A stretch of 64,000 bases of DNA, from assembly GCA_949316235.1 (NCBI GenBank), contig OX438750.1:2246501-2310500 (forward strand). Reading direction: 5' to 3'. Shown piece by piece: positions 1-12,100 of the stretch (positions within the stretch are counted from its first letter, which is position 1; each line of letters begins with the position of its first letter). The notes beneath the pieces were generated by a model that was not told the origin of the DNA, made no database searches, and saw only the letters and a program-made list of their open reading frames with translations. The translations under genes and the position numbers were made by a program. This DNA is from Oegoconia quadripuncta (lineage: Eukaryota; Arthropoda; Insecta; Lepidoptera; Autostichidae).

Positions 1-66
1 CACCCGGCATTTAGAGAACCAATCATTGTTTTTTAAATAGGTGACATGAAACAATAATTTACCAAC

Positions 67-179
67 CAGAAGCATTTATAGCAAGTAATATGTGCCCATA
101 CTGCTCTCTGATTGGGTAGTCCCAGACCCTGTATTGAGATTGGTCTGAAGTCGCATTTAAAGTGATCTCCTTCCATACT
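67..179 (-). CDS. Ir8a: Ir8a exon 14: S2 lobe, last exon inside the window
   Basis: About 113 nt after acceptor TTTCAG. It encodes VWKEITLNATSDQSQYRVWD and YPIREQYGHILLAINAS. The exit is uncertain: a GTTGGT donor at 66 fits the expected next residues, while a GTAAAT donor four bases on (exon end 63) has a better consensus. Confidence 0.82.
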
Positions 180-3100
180 CTGAAACAATTCGAACAGATT
201 TCATAATTAGAATGAAGAAAGAAAGTTATTTATTTTGATAACATTAATAGTAAAAGTTAGTACAAATGGTGGTAACTAAACACAGGAACATTGGTTATCA
301 AAAAAGGTTACCACTCAGCATAAGCCACAGTAGCGGTCGCTCTTGCAGCGCTGATCTTCCGTGGCACCTGCAGTGTGTGAAACCGCAGCTAAGCAATGCC
401 GCAAATATGTATATATAAAATAGAAATAATAAATAGTTGGTAGTAAGCTTAAAACTATAAGACCATAATAAAATTATTGTACACAGTTTCATGTATTAGA
501 ACGACTGTTTAAAGCGGAGTTCTTTGTAAATTTAATAAATATGTCTTTATGTTGGTTTTAAAGGAGAATATTCATCTAAATATATAAAGGAAGAAACTGA
601 ATGACTGACTGACTGACTGACTGACATAACAACGCACAGGCCAAACCGCTGGGTCTAGAGTTTCCAAATTTGGTACGTAGGTTCCTTACGAGGTCTAGGG
701 GAGCACTAAGAAAGGATTTTTCAAAATTCACCCTTTAAGGGGGTGAAACAGGGGTGGGAAGTTTGTATGAAGAAACAGTATAACTTGGACATTTCGACTA
801 TTTTCGACTAAGTTTTGAGATTTTTCGAAAAACAGCCCCCTGGGTTGTGAAATGGGGGTTAAAACCATAAAATCGATATCGATATCGATAAACTCTACAT
901 GGTAATTTTTCTGCTGAATGTATTCCCGTGGGAAAGTAATAAAGTGTTGATTCATGTAGTCTACGCGGACGAAGTCGCGGGCAGCTGCTAGTTACATATA
1001 AATGCAATATTTTAGGAAACCGCCCGAGAGTATGGAAACGAACCACAACTGTGTAAAAATGTCTGGAGATACAATAACTATCTAATATTATCAACAATCA
1101 AAAAAAAAACAAGCAACAATAAACCTCTATCAGATCCAGCTGGCGTTTATCTTCTCCCAACATAATTTGATCCCGACGTGATCAAATGACCGATTGGTGT
1201 AGCGGATAGTGACCCTGTCAGAGAAACCAACGGTTGAGGGTTCGAATCCCGCGACGGGTAAATGTTTGTGTGATGAATATGAACATTTATTCCTGAGTCA
1301 TGGATGATTATAAATATTTGTGTGTGTTTATCCGTTATCTAGTATCCATAGTACAAGCTTTGCTTAGTTTGGGACTAGATAATTGGTTTAAGTGTCCGAA
1401 ATATTAAAAAAAAAAAAAATATATGTTGGGAGAAGATAAACGCCAGCTGGATCTGATCGAGGTTTATTGTTGCTGGTCTGTGCACCGATTGGAAGAGAAA
1501 GCAAAACTGGCCGCGCGCCAGTATATAAGATCTAACAAAATTAACCCGACAAACGTTGCAGAGTGTATGTATAGGATGTACCTACCTATTACGAAAAATG
1601 TAAAACATTAAAGTTAACAGATTTTATTCAAAAAATTAAATTTAGAAATGTAAATTTTGTGAGTTGGACCTTAATGGCCGCGCGCTCTGAGTACTTTGTC
1701 ACAACACAACACACAAACACGTGCCGCGGTATCTTTGAAGCCGCTTCAGGCGCCCACTCGCCGCTCGGCGCTTGCCCCGGCGCCGCCGCGACGCGCTGTG
1801 ATTGGTTGCGCCCTGTACCCCGCCACCCGCCACCCCCGCCGGCGTCTTCCATATCAATGGAACGTTGCCTGTTCTTTCTCATTGATAAAACAAGGTACAA
1901 TCGAAATGAAGTAAGTCTGTTAATGTGTATTTTCATTTGCACTTACATTTAATTTTTTTACTCGGAAACAAATTTTTTAAGGCTAGTTGTTTTAATGAAT
2001 ATATTATTTTATTGTCATGTACTTACATGCAATTGCCAAAGTTTGTCGGGTTAATTTTGTTAGACCCTATACATATTTAAATCATTAGTAGGTACATCCG
2101 ACCGATACATCTATCCGCGAAAAAGTTATTCTAAGACAGGCGAAGCACCGGCCGGAAAGCTATTCTATCTATATAAATACCTGTAAAGAGTGTCCTCTGC
2201 GAACTTCATATTGATGAAGTATTGATGCACAGTGGACGCTTCGACCACAGTGTAGTTAATACGGGACTGCCTGGCCAACTGCTCCAGGGACGACACTGGC
2301 GTCTGCAGGTGGAAAAATTCCTATGACTAAACATTCTGCTTCACATTCAAATGTTGGACAATAGTCCAGTAAGGATACATTTTTAACTTCCAATAATTTT
2401 AAAGGCCGTGATATTTTGCACATGGACAGAGTATATCTGTCAGTGATAGAATAAAAAAAATTCTAACAAATTAGGTTGCTTTAGTTATAATATACATATT
2501 TTATAATAAAACATAGACTATATGATTAAAATTACCACTGTGAATTACACAAATTCAATATTAGACGTGTGCATTCTGGCGTCACGTGTATCTGGAATCC
2601 TGATTCTCATACGCGGAAACTACTTTACTTATGATATCAAATCTGTGCATAGACTACAGTGGCACATTTTTTTTTCTTTTGGGTACTATTTCTGCACATT
2701 TTTTTGATATACAATACATATACACTTTATTGCACAAAAGGAGACTGTACCTACATTTTACAAAGCACAATACTGAAAAGAGTACAATTAGGCGGCCTTA
2801 TCACTTAGGGTGTTACCAGATCAATCGATCGATCGTCGATCAACGTCATCGATCGATCGAAAAACGAGAAGGCGCTGTCGTCACGTAAACACCACTGCGA
2901 ATAAGCTCGTCACTAAATAATTACTCAGATAAAGTAAATAAGTCCAAAAATGACTGTCAATTATTGCTTATAGCTCAAATCATGTGTAAAATTATCTGTG
3001 AAGGTTTTCGTGTAGTATATTTTAGAAAAAAATATGAACCAAAGTGACAACAATATTAACGGACAAATCTACAGTTTACCGCTTTAAATCTCATCAATAA

Positions 3101-6100
3101 GCAATTAAATACATTTATACAAGCAATAATAGTGGAACAATAACATGTTGTGATAATCATAATAATAGAACGTTGAATAAATTTAAAAAACAACACCCCA
3201 GAAACCGTTATCAAATTATTATGTCACCATCAGGACTTTACGCTTTAATCAAACAACAATTGTGAAACGGTGAAGTGTTGTGACTAATGGAACATTGAAT
3301 AAATTCAAAAACTAATTTGCAACTAACCCACGACATAGCTAAATAAAAATCGACCTTTGGACCTTAGAAGACTTGTACCAACAAACGCTTGACGACAATA
3401 ATCTGGAAGATAGTACAGATTACAAATTTCAACAAGAAGTGATAAGTTTCAATTGGCCCGGCGGCTATAATAACCATCTGTACATAGGATGGTCGTGGTT
3501 CGATCCTCAGCTAAGGAGCACTTTTTTGAATTTCATATTTCCTATGTCATATTTATATGGACGCCATCTAGTTGAAATTTATCGTACTGCAATAATAATC
3601 TAAAAACCATCGATCACACTTAGTCTTCTTGTGGCGCTGCGTATATCTATACGGACTGACATCTGTCAGGGCAAGTGGTAAATAATATTTGTCAGTAGAG
3701 GGCGTGAATCATCAAAATATGCCTACTCCAAAGGAAAAACAAGATAAGGGAAATAGGGGAATAGTCAAAACAATTACTTGTACGTTGTGTAGAAAACACA
3801 TAAGGACCAAGGAATATATTACTTGCTCTATTTGTAACAAATCATATGATTTGGACTGTGGAAATGTATCCTTAAAGCGCTTTCAGCTTATGACAGCTGG
3901 GAATAAATTGAAATGGAAGTGCTGCCCTTGTATCGCAAAAAATAAATCAATAAACAGTAACAACACAAGCACACCCAAAAATTCTGGTAGAACCCAATGT
4001 ACAACACTCAAGTCTCCAGAAATTCCAGGTAACACCAGAGATTACATTACTCTAAGGAAGCTCCCGAATCGACTACAAGCCCAACATGAAAATCTATCTG
4101 AATCGGTATATCACCACGGGAATTCATTGTTATCAGGGGACAGCACTATCAGACGAAGCCTACCTGATCTATCAACTTATTACAACTGCCAGGAAGATCT
4201 TGATGATCTAAAACTAAAAAATAAGGAGCTAGAATTGAAATTGGCAAGCGCAGATCTCGAAATAGAAAATTTATTATTAGAGAAAAAAGCTTTAGAAAAA
4301 CGAGTTGCCGAACAAGAATTGAGGATAAATACACTTACGAGAATCTATACCAGTAGTGACTTATCTTCACCTCAGAGCAAAAAAACGACAAGTTCAGCAA
4401 AACAAATACACGAGGATATTAACAAACAAATGGACGATAGTTGTGATAGAAGCTCAGACATATTATTAAATCTGACCCAACCGTCTAGCAATACGGAATT
4501 GTCCCACTCAAAAAGCAGCATTGAACCACAGATAAAACCTAATGTCCCAGAGTCACAAACTAAGCATCAACAACAGCCTCGAAAAAAGCTTTGGCTATAT
4601 GGATCGCAACAGTGCATTGGTCTCGCTGCTGCCTTATTAGACTCCAGAAAAAATACGAAATACGATAACTATGATATAATAGGATTCACTAAGCCGCACG
4701 CAGGCTGCGAGGACGTATTAAAGGGATGCATAAATAAGCAATATGGCTTACAGGACAAAATTATACTATGCGTCGGGGAAAATGATAGAAACCCAATAAA
4801 AATTCAATCTGAATTGTATTACATACTAAAAAATATTACTCCTCATAATGTTGTTATTGTATTAAATATAATGAAAAACCATTTTATAGATGAGTACTTA
4901 TTGAATCAAACCTTAAGTATGACCTGTAAAAATTTCAAAAACTGTTATTTTATAAGAAACAATTGCAAAAATTATGACAATATAAGTCGCAATTATCTAT
5001 TATTTGATACATGTAAAATATTAAACTTTCACATTGATTGTATAGATTATGAGAACAATTATCTTAATCCAATACAAATAAAAAAGCATATACTGGGCAC
5101 TCGAAAGCTCTATGAAACTGACTCACATCAATACAATCAAAAAACTCCGACCACGACTCAAAAGTCTATATTAGACTATTTCTCCTTAAAAAGCAAAAAA
5201 ACACCCCCTAATAGTGACACACTAAACAAAGAAACATTTTTTCGTAAGCAAGAATAACAATTGTCAATTAAAACTCCAGGTACTTCATCAAAATATAGCT
5301 GGGTTCTTAAGCAAAAGAGATATTATGGAACTTACCCTACAAGATTTAACACAGAACAATAAATATATTGATGTATTATGCCTGTCTGAAACTTTCATAA
5401 AATTAGGGGATGAAAAAAATGTCCACTTACATGAATTTCAGCTTGCTGACTCGTTCTCGAGAGTTAAACAGCGAAGGGGTGGCGTCTGTATTTTATGTAG
5501 AGATTCTATTGAAATGAAGAAACTAAAAGGATTTGAAGATTTAGCTACAGAACTAGTATTTGAACTATGTGGTATTGAGATCCCAAATTCTAAGTGTATA
5601 ATAATTTGTATCTATAGAACTCCATCAAGCAACCCATATATATTTCTTGAAAAATTTGAGATGTTATTGATAAGATTAAAACGTAAAACTAAAAAGAAAA
5701 TTATAATAGCGGGTGACTTTAATATAGATTTACTGAAACAATCCACCGCTTTAACTGAGTATCATAGGATAGTACAGAATAGTAACTTTCATATACACAT
5801 ACAAGAGCCTACAAGAGAAAACTCATGCATTGATCAGATAATAAGTAATGTCCCCGAAGGTACGGGAGTAAACCTTAATTTAAACTTATCCGATCACAAC
5901 ACAGCTCAATTATTAACCATTCCTATTGAAAATAAGGCGACATCGATCACATTTTTGTACAAAATGAAGAGAGATTTCAGCCAGGAAAACGTAACGAGAT
6001 TCTGTGACTACTTGAGTGACTTATCATGGTATGACTCATATCAGGAGGTGGATACAAATAGAGCTTTCAGTGAGTTTCACCACATATTTACCTTGCTCTT

Positions 6101-9100
6101 TGAACTATGTTTCCCTCTAATAAGAACAAAAGTAACAAATAAAGAAAAACACTTAAAATGGATGACAAAAGGTGTGAGAAAATCGTCGAAAACTAAACGT
6201 AAACTGCGCTATAATTACTATAAAAACCAAAACATGCACAATAAAGTAACTTATCGTAATTATAATAAAATTTTTAAACGATGTTTGTGCTATGCCCAAA
6301 AACTGAGCAATGAGTTATACATTAAAAATGCAAAAAATGTATGTAGAGCCTCTTGGGAGGTAATAAAATTTAATGTTTGTGGCAAGAGTATTCAACCGAT
6401 CATAGATACAATAATCCAAAAAGATAAACTAATTCGTGAACCTATTGACATGGCAAATGCATTTAACGATTATTTTATACAATTAACAAATTCTAATAAA
6501 GAGGCATCAAGTGATAAATACAATTATAAAATTCCAATAAATAATAATAATTTATTCTTAACTCCCACCGATGCTAAGGAGATCTCTAAAATAATAATGA
6601 GTCTAAAGAACACAACAGCAGTAGGGTATGACAATATCCCAACTAAAATCATAAAAAGCTGTTGCATAATTATTTCTCCGATACTTAGCTATATAATAAA
6701 CTTATCATTTGTTCAAGGAGTGTTCCCTGAAATGTTAAAACTATCGAAAATTAAACCTGTTTATAAAAAAGATGACAAAACTCGATTAGACAATTATAGA
6801 CCTATAGCGTTGGTTCCCGTCTTGTCAAAGGTACTAGAAAAAGCAATGCACATACGACTTAAGAGTTTCCTTGAAAAGTATAATGTGCTGAGGCCAGAAC
6901 AATATGGATTCCAAAAAGGGAAGTCCACAACGCTGGCAGCTTTTACGCTTATAAATAAAATAATAGAACAAGTAAATAAAAAAACACCAGTCACAACCAT
7001 ATTCTTTGATATGAGTAAAGCGTTTGATTTTGTCAGTCATAAATTACTACTAAGCAAATGTGAAGCATACGGCATACGAGGTAAACCTCAGGAATGGTTG
7101 AATAGCTACCTAAGTGATAGAAGACAATATGTCGAAATCACTCACGTGAACGCAAGCAAAGACGAGGTATGCTATAAATCGCAAATAAAACTCAACAGAG
7201 TCGGGGTACCTCAGGGTAGCATCCTGGGACCGATGTTATTCCTACTGTACATAAACGATCTACCAACAGTTGTAAAGTATCATTCTTCCTTATTCGCAGA
7301 CGACATATCTGTTGTAATTACGTGTAAAGATAGATCAACCTATAATTATGACATTAATAATTCGATTGCAGACATAATTAAATGGCTACAAGCAAATAAT
7401 CTCAAAATAAATTTGTCAAAAACTAAATATATTCAATTTCGGAATAAAGGAGCTGCTAAGCAAGATATAAAACTTGAATATAATAATGAAGCATTAAAAG
7501 AGGTAACGGAAACTAATTTTTTAGGATTCCTGATAGATGAATATTGCACATGGAAACCCCATGTTGATAAAGTGTGCACTAAAATAAACCGTTTTGCTTA
7601 TGCTCTCTGGAGATTACAAAAAATAGCCAATAAAGACACTGCACTAAAAGCGTACCATGGATATGTAGCATCAAACCTCAGATATGGTGTCATGCTATGG
7701 GGAAACTCGGTAGAAATCAATCGAGCTTTTATAGCACAAAAACAATGCATTCGAGCAATCTGCGATGTATCACCCATTACCAGCTGTAAACCTATATTTA
7801 AACAATTGGGGCTGCTGACATTGCCAGGGCTATATATATTCGAAACCTGTAATTTTGTTAAACAACATCTGAATCTATTTCAGAGACGAGATAATGTATG
7901 CAAATTCAATGCAAGATACCCTGACAAGCTCGTGCTGCCCAATATCAGAACAGATATATGTGCTAGAAATGGTTATTCTATGGCTATAAAAATCTATAAT
8001 AGATTACCAGCTGATATAAGAATGGCTCAATATAGGATATTTAAAAGGTTATTGCTTCAATGGCTCATTTGCAATTGTTTCTATTCCATAAAAGAATATT
8101 TTGACAAACGTCCGTCATAATGCTTCAATAAGTATTCATCTACTTTAACAATGTATATATATAATGTAATAATATAAGAATATGAATGACTAATGTGCCA
8201 TATTAACATAAGCTAAACATGACTTTCAATTGTTATTATTATGAAGAGACAACATTGCATAATTATTTATTGATTGACGTTTAATTTAATTTTTGACATT
8301 TTGTATTAATATTAAATAATGATAATAATAGTAAGTAAGTAAATGTAAGCAATGTAATGTGTAATCATATTTAGGTACATTATTATGACAAACTGAGATG
8401 CTTTGAAATTCTATGTCAAATTTTGCATGCCGAAATGGTTAAATGTGAGATCCTTTGTATACATGTTCAACTTTAATGTACCACATTTATCGCAAATAAA
8501 CGATTTGATTTGATTTGATTTGATGGTAGAATGGAATAGTCGACGTCGATCGAGCTGCTTGATCAGCTGCGCCGCGCGCCGAACGCGACCGGTGCCATCG
8601 ACCGGCAAGCGATCGATATTGGTTAGTCGAACGGTATCTGTCGATCTATTAAAGCTACCAGACCAGTCGATCAACTTCGATCGACGTTGACCGATGCCGT
8701 CGATCGACAATCGATCGATTGGTCTGGTAACACCCTAAGAGCGATTATCATTATGACATTATGTAAATACTTGAATTCCTCTTTGTGTATTATATCATCA
8801 CGTACGTGATATATCACCATGTTCTCTCTTGATAAGTACCTTTTATAATATAAGTAGTAAAGACTTTTCAATGCAAAAAAAAAAATTTTTTTAAGCACAA
8901 AGAGTTAACATTTGACCTCAATCACACCTGACGTTAAGTAAAGATGAGGCCAAAGGAGGCGTACTCACACGGAAACCCCTTGGGGGACTGGCTGTCTTAT
9001 CTCTGACAACCCGAACACAACAAGGCTATTAACATTACTGTTTGGCGACATATTAATAAACCATTCTCAAGATTGATAACAGTCTTGTGACTGGTCTCAA

Positions 9101-12100
9101 GTAAACGTGTTGATTAATAAACGTGACTTGAGACCTGAAAGACTATCATTCATTCGCCGCTGAGGCGAATACTTGAGAAGTGATCTCGGCTGAGCAGACC
9201 TCAAGATTGGTTTATAAATTAGCACGGAGCTTGAGATAACGTCAACTGCTTAAGAAGCGTCTCGGTTGACACAGCCTCAAGACTTGTATTGAGGTTGGTT
9301 TATTAATATGGGCCTTAGATAAGATGGCGGTAGTTAGCCAGGCGGACATTTTTAAAATGCCCTACCACCAAACAAACCGAGTTTGTATGTATGCTGTTTG
9401 TATTCAAGCTATTGGCCCGCGGAAGAGCCTTAAATCAAAACTTCACCTGCATCCTCTCCACAGTAAGAAAGGCAGCCAGATTCGCGGTGAATGTTGCCAG
9501 CATAAGCACGACGAATAGCCAATATGCAGCCACCAGAGTCCTCCCAGAGAGAGCTTTAGGTGCCTCCCCACCTCCTTGAGGAGTGAATGAAGTGAGGGCA
9601 AACCAGAAGCTCTCTTTCAGTGTGAATTCTCTGGAATTAATCATTTAAAATCCAAACATCCGACAGAATATTTTATATGTTGCGGGCGCCATGTTGGATT
9701 TTTTATCATAAATGTATCCTACGACACTCTGGAGACCCAGCACGAATCCGACGATATCTTGAACTTCAAAATCATTCAAAACGGCTAACAGCCTACAGGA
9801 AGTTATAGAAATCTATTCTCGAGGCGTAAGCTCAGCTTTGCATTTGTGTGAGTGACGTCAAGCTGCTAGCGGTACAAGAGGTGAAGTGCGGCATGTGCGC
9901 GGCAGGGAAGCGACGCGCAGCGGACACGCCGCGCCTCAGGCCGCGTTTAAACAATGCGCGGGACGCGCTGCGCCACAAGCCGTATCTCTATCTGTGTGCA
10001 CTCACACAAATGCAAAGCTGATCTTACGCCTCGAGAACTTACACACACTCGAAAAATATTACCCTTCTTCCTGGGGCAGTCGAGGGATTCCAATCCGTTA
10101 TTTTTCCGAAAGGAATAATGCAGATCTGCCTCTCTACATAGGAAACGCCTGGACCCCGATTCTCGTGCGTTCGAGATTTCACTGTCGATAGACATTGGTA
10201 TAACTATCTCTTTCGTACTAATAAGGGCGCGCAAAAGTGACAAACATATGGATGTCTATCGACAGTAAATGTCGATCGTGCGAGAATCGGGGTCCAGTAC
10301 CTACATCTATTGTGTGAATGCAATTTGTACCTTTTCGTAATGAAATGAAATGAAATTACATGTATTTGCTTGGATTCTGGGTACAATCTCTCACTGTATA
10401 AAGTATAATCTCTCCGTCAGTACAAAATCTGCCTACTAAGGCGTGCAAATTGTCAAATAAGTAATATTTACATTTAATTAAAAAATAATATTAATATAAG
10501 TTACATTTAAATTCATATTAAATTGTAATGTATGTAATGTAATGTAATATAAAAACCAGTTTTAAAACAGCAAACCATCGAGGTTCTAGCTTCTTCCCCC
10601 TGAGAAACAAACAGTAGCTTAATTTTTTATTTTGATCTAGGGACTTTTATACAACGAGTATAAAACGAGTGTAAAAAAAAGAGTATACGCCAGTCCCATC
10701 GTACCTGTACTGACTTAATCTATTTAAAATCGGATGTCGACATGCCTGATGGTTCGAGAGTCGACGGCATTGAGTCAGAAGTAAGGAACCGACAGATAAG
10801 GTCATTCAATGAAAGGTGTCTGTAAAGACGACCCGCACTTCTGGTACACGAAATCCCATACCGTCCAAGGTCGTCTACCAGCTGGCCGCAATTATGTATT
10901 TCGCATGCTTTGGCCACAATACAAGAAATAAAGACCAACCCTATTCGTTTATTTGTTCTCACCTGCACGGATAAGGGTAAGCGTCAGGGTTATTCCTGGC
11001 GGAGTACGGCGAGTACTTATCCAGGAGCCAGATCATGAAGCCGGTGAGGATGAGCGCAGCGACGATACTCAGCCACACCTCGGTCCGTAGCACAGTCATG
11101 AACTTAAAGAGGGAGGTCTTGCGGGTCGGCTTCCTTATCACTGTTTGGGAGTAGATATAGTACAGTATTCTCCATTTGCTGATAAATTTCCGGATGCTCA
11201 TATTCCTGATAATTTCAAAAAACCGCGATAATTTTATTTTAAAATTTAAAATAATATAAGGTAAATCAAGGTTATAAATAATGCTCTGCAGTTTTACGAC
11301 ACTCCACGATTTTTATCAGTTCTATGTTTGCGATGTGTGATTTAGGACAAAAAGATGCACTGGTGTCGATTCGGATGTACAACGAACTAACTAAATTTAA
11401 ATTATATGTATCCTTTTCTAACCACTAATACATGAAAAGGACGACATATAATTAAGTCCTGTCAAATTAAGTTAAAGGATCAAAACAAGCACTTCTTTAT
11501 CAATATTAGGTGTACTCCTAGCGACGTCACGATTAAAATACTATGGAGCGACTTGTTTTGACAGCTCTTAACTTAATTTGACAGGCCTTAATTTATAGTC
11601 GTCCCTTTCATGTTAATAGTGTTAGAAAAGGATGTATCTGCTTTAAATTTAGTTAGTTCGTTGTACATCCGAATCGACACACTGTCCGTAGTATTCTGTA
11701 TATATCTTACCAATAAGGATTCCTGTCTGCTCAAAGTATGGTGCGACGAAGTCGATCACCTCTTCTCTTTCTGCCGTCATGGTTAAAGCTCCAACTGCCA
11801 AATCTGTCTCCTGTTTAACAATGTCACAAGGAAGGTCAAGTCAAGTCTTTTGAATATAGAAGATATATAATTTTGGTGAAGGGGACCAATTTTTATAATT
11901 CAGTTTATAAACAACTGTTATATCGTAAGCTTACGTAAGAAATAACGTTTATTTATTTATTAATCTTATTCCACCATCGCCATTTCCACTTCGGACTACT
12001 AGGCGTGGGGAGGGATTCCACCCGTATGTAGTTAATATACCGAACATTCGCACTAAGCAGTTCGACTCTTCATTCATAATGCGAACAGCCAAGGCATGGA

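Larger units (their letters stand above)
2871..8524 (+). mobile_element. Full-length CR1-type LINE
   Basis: Contains a 5' leader (about 0.8 kb), ORF1, ORF2, a 3' UTR of about 400 bp, and a 3' end of GATTT pentamer repeats at 8503-8524 instead of poly-A, as is usual in the CR1 group. The 5' border is only approximate. It lies antisense in the Ir8a intron between exons 12 and 13, inside an older MITE. Both frames are open, so this could be a recently active or source copy. Confidence 0.85.
2808..8735. mobile_element. MITE with GGGTGTTACC ends, split by a CR1 LINE
   Basis: Terminal inverted repeats GGGTGTTACCAGAYCAATCG at 2808 and its complement ending 8735, flanked by TTA and TAA. The arms are rich in CGATCGAT. 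The LINE at about 2871-8524 lies inside, so the parent DNA element was only about 270 bp. Confidence 0.75.

Noticed and set aside
298..492. Hydrophobic 64-codon frame as a further Ir8a exon
   Set aside because: It lies upstream of the clearly homologous exon 14 on the minus strand but has no splice borders in phase and no similarity to the receptor.
601..624. Simple GACT microsatellite
   Set aside because: It is an internal part of the Helitron, not an independent repeat.
1628..1942. Coding frame of 104 codons, partly shared with 21482-21694
   Set aside because: The shared frame is just the GC-rich core of a repeat; several frames are open there, flanks differ, and there is no domain.
3373..3603. 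76-codon frame upstream of CR1 ORF1
   Set aside because: It begins with TTG, lies in the element's 5' leader, and has no recognisable domain.
3689..3718. Earlier start of CR1 ORF1 at 3689
   Set aside because: That codon is TTG; the first ATG is at 3719.
9886..10191. 101-codon frame similar to the one at 24520-24780
   Set aside because: It is carried by a CpG-rich MITE and runs past its end into unrelated DNA.
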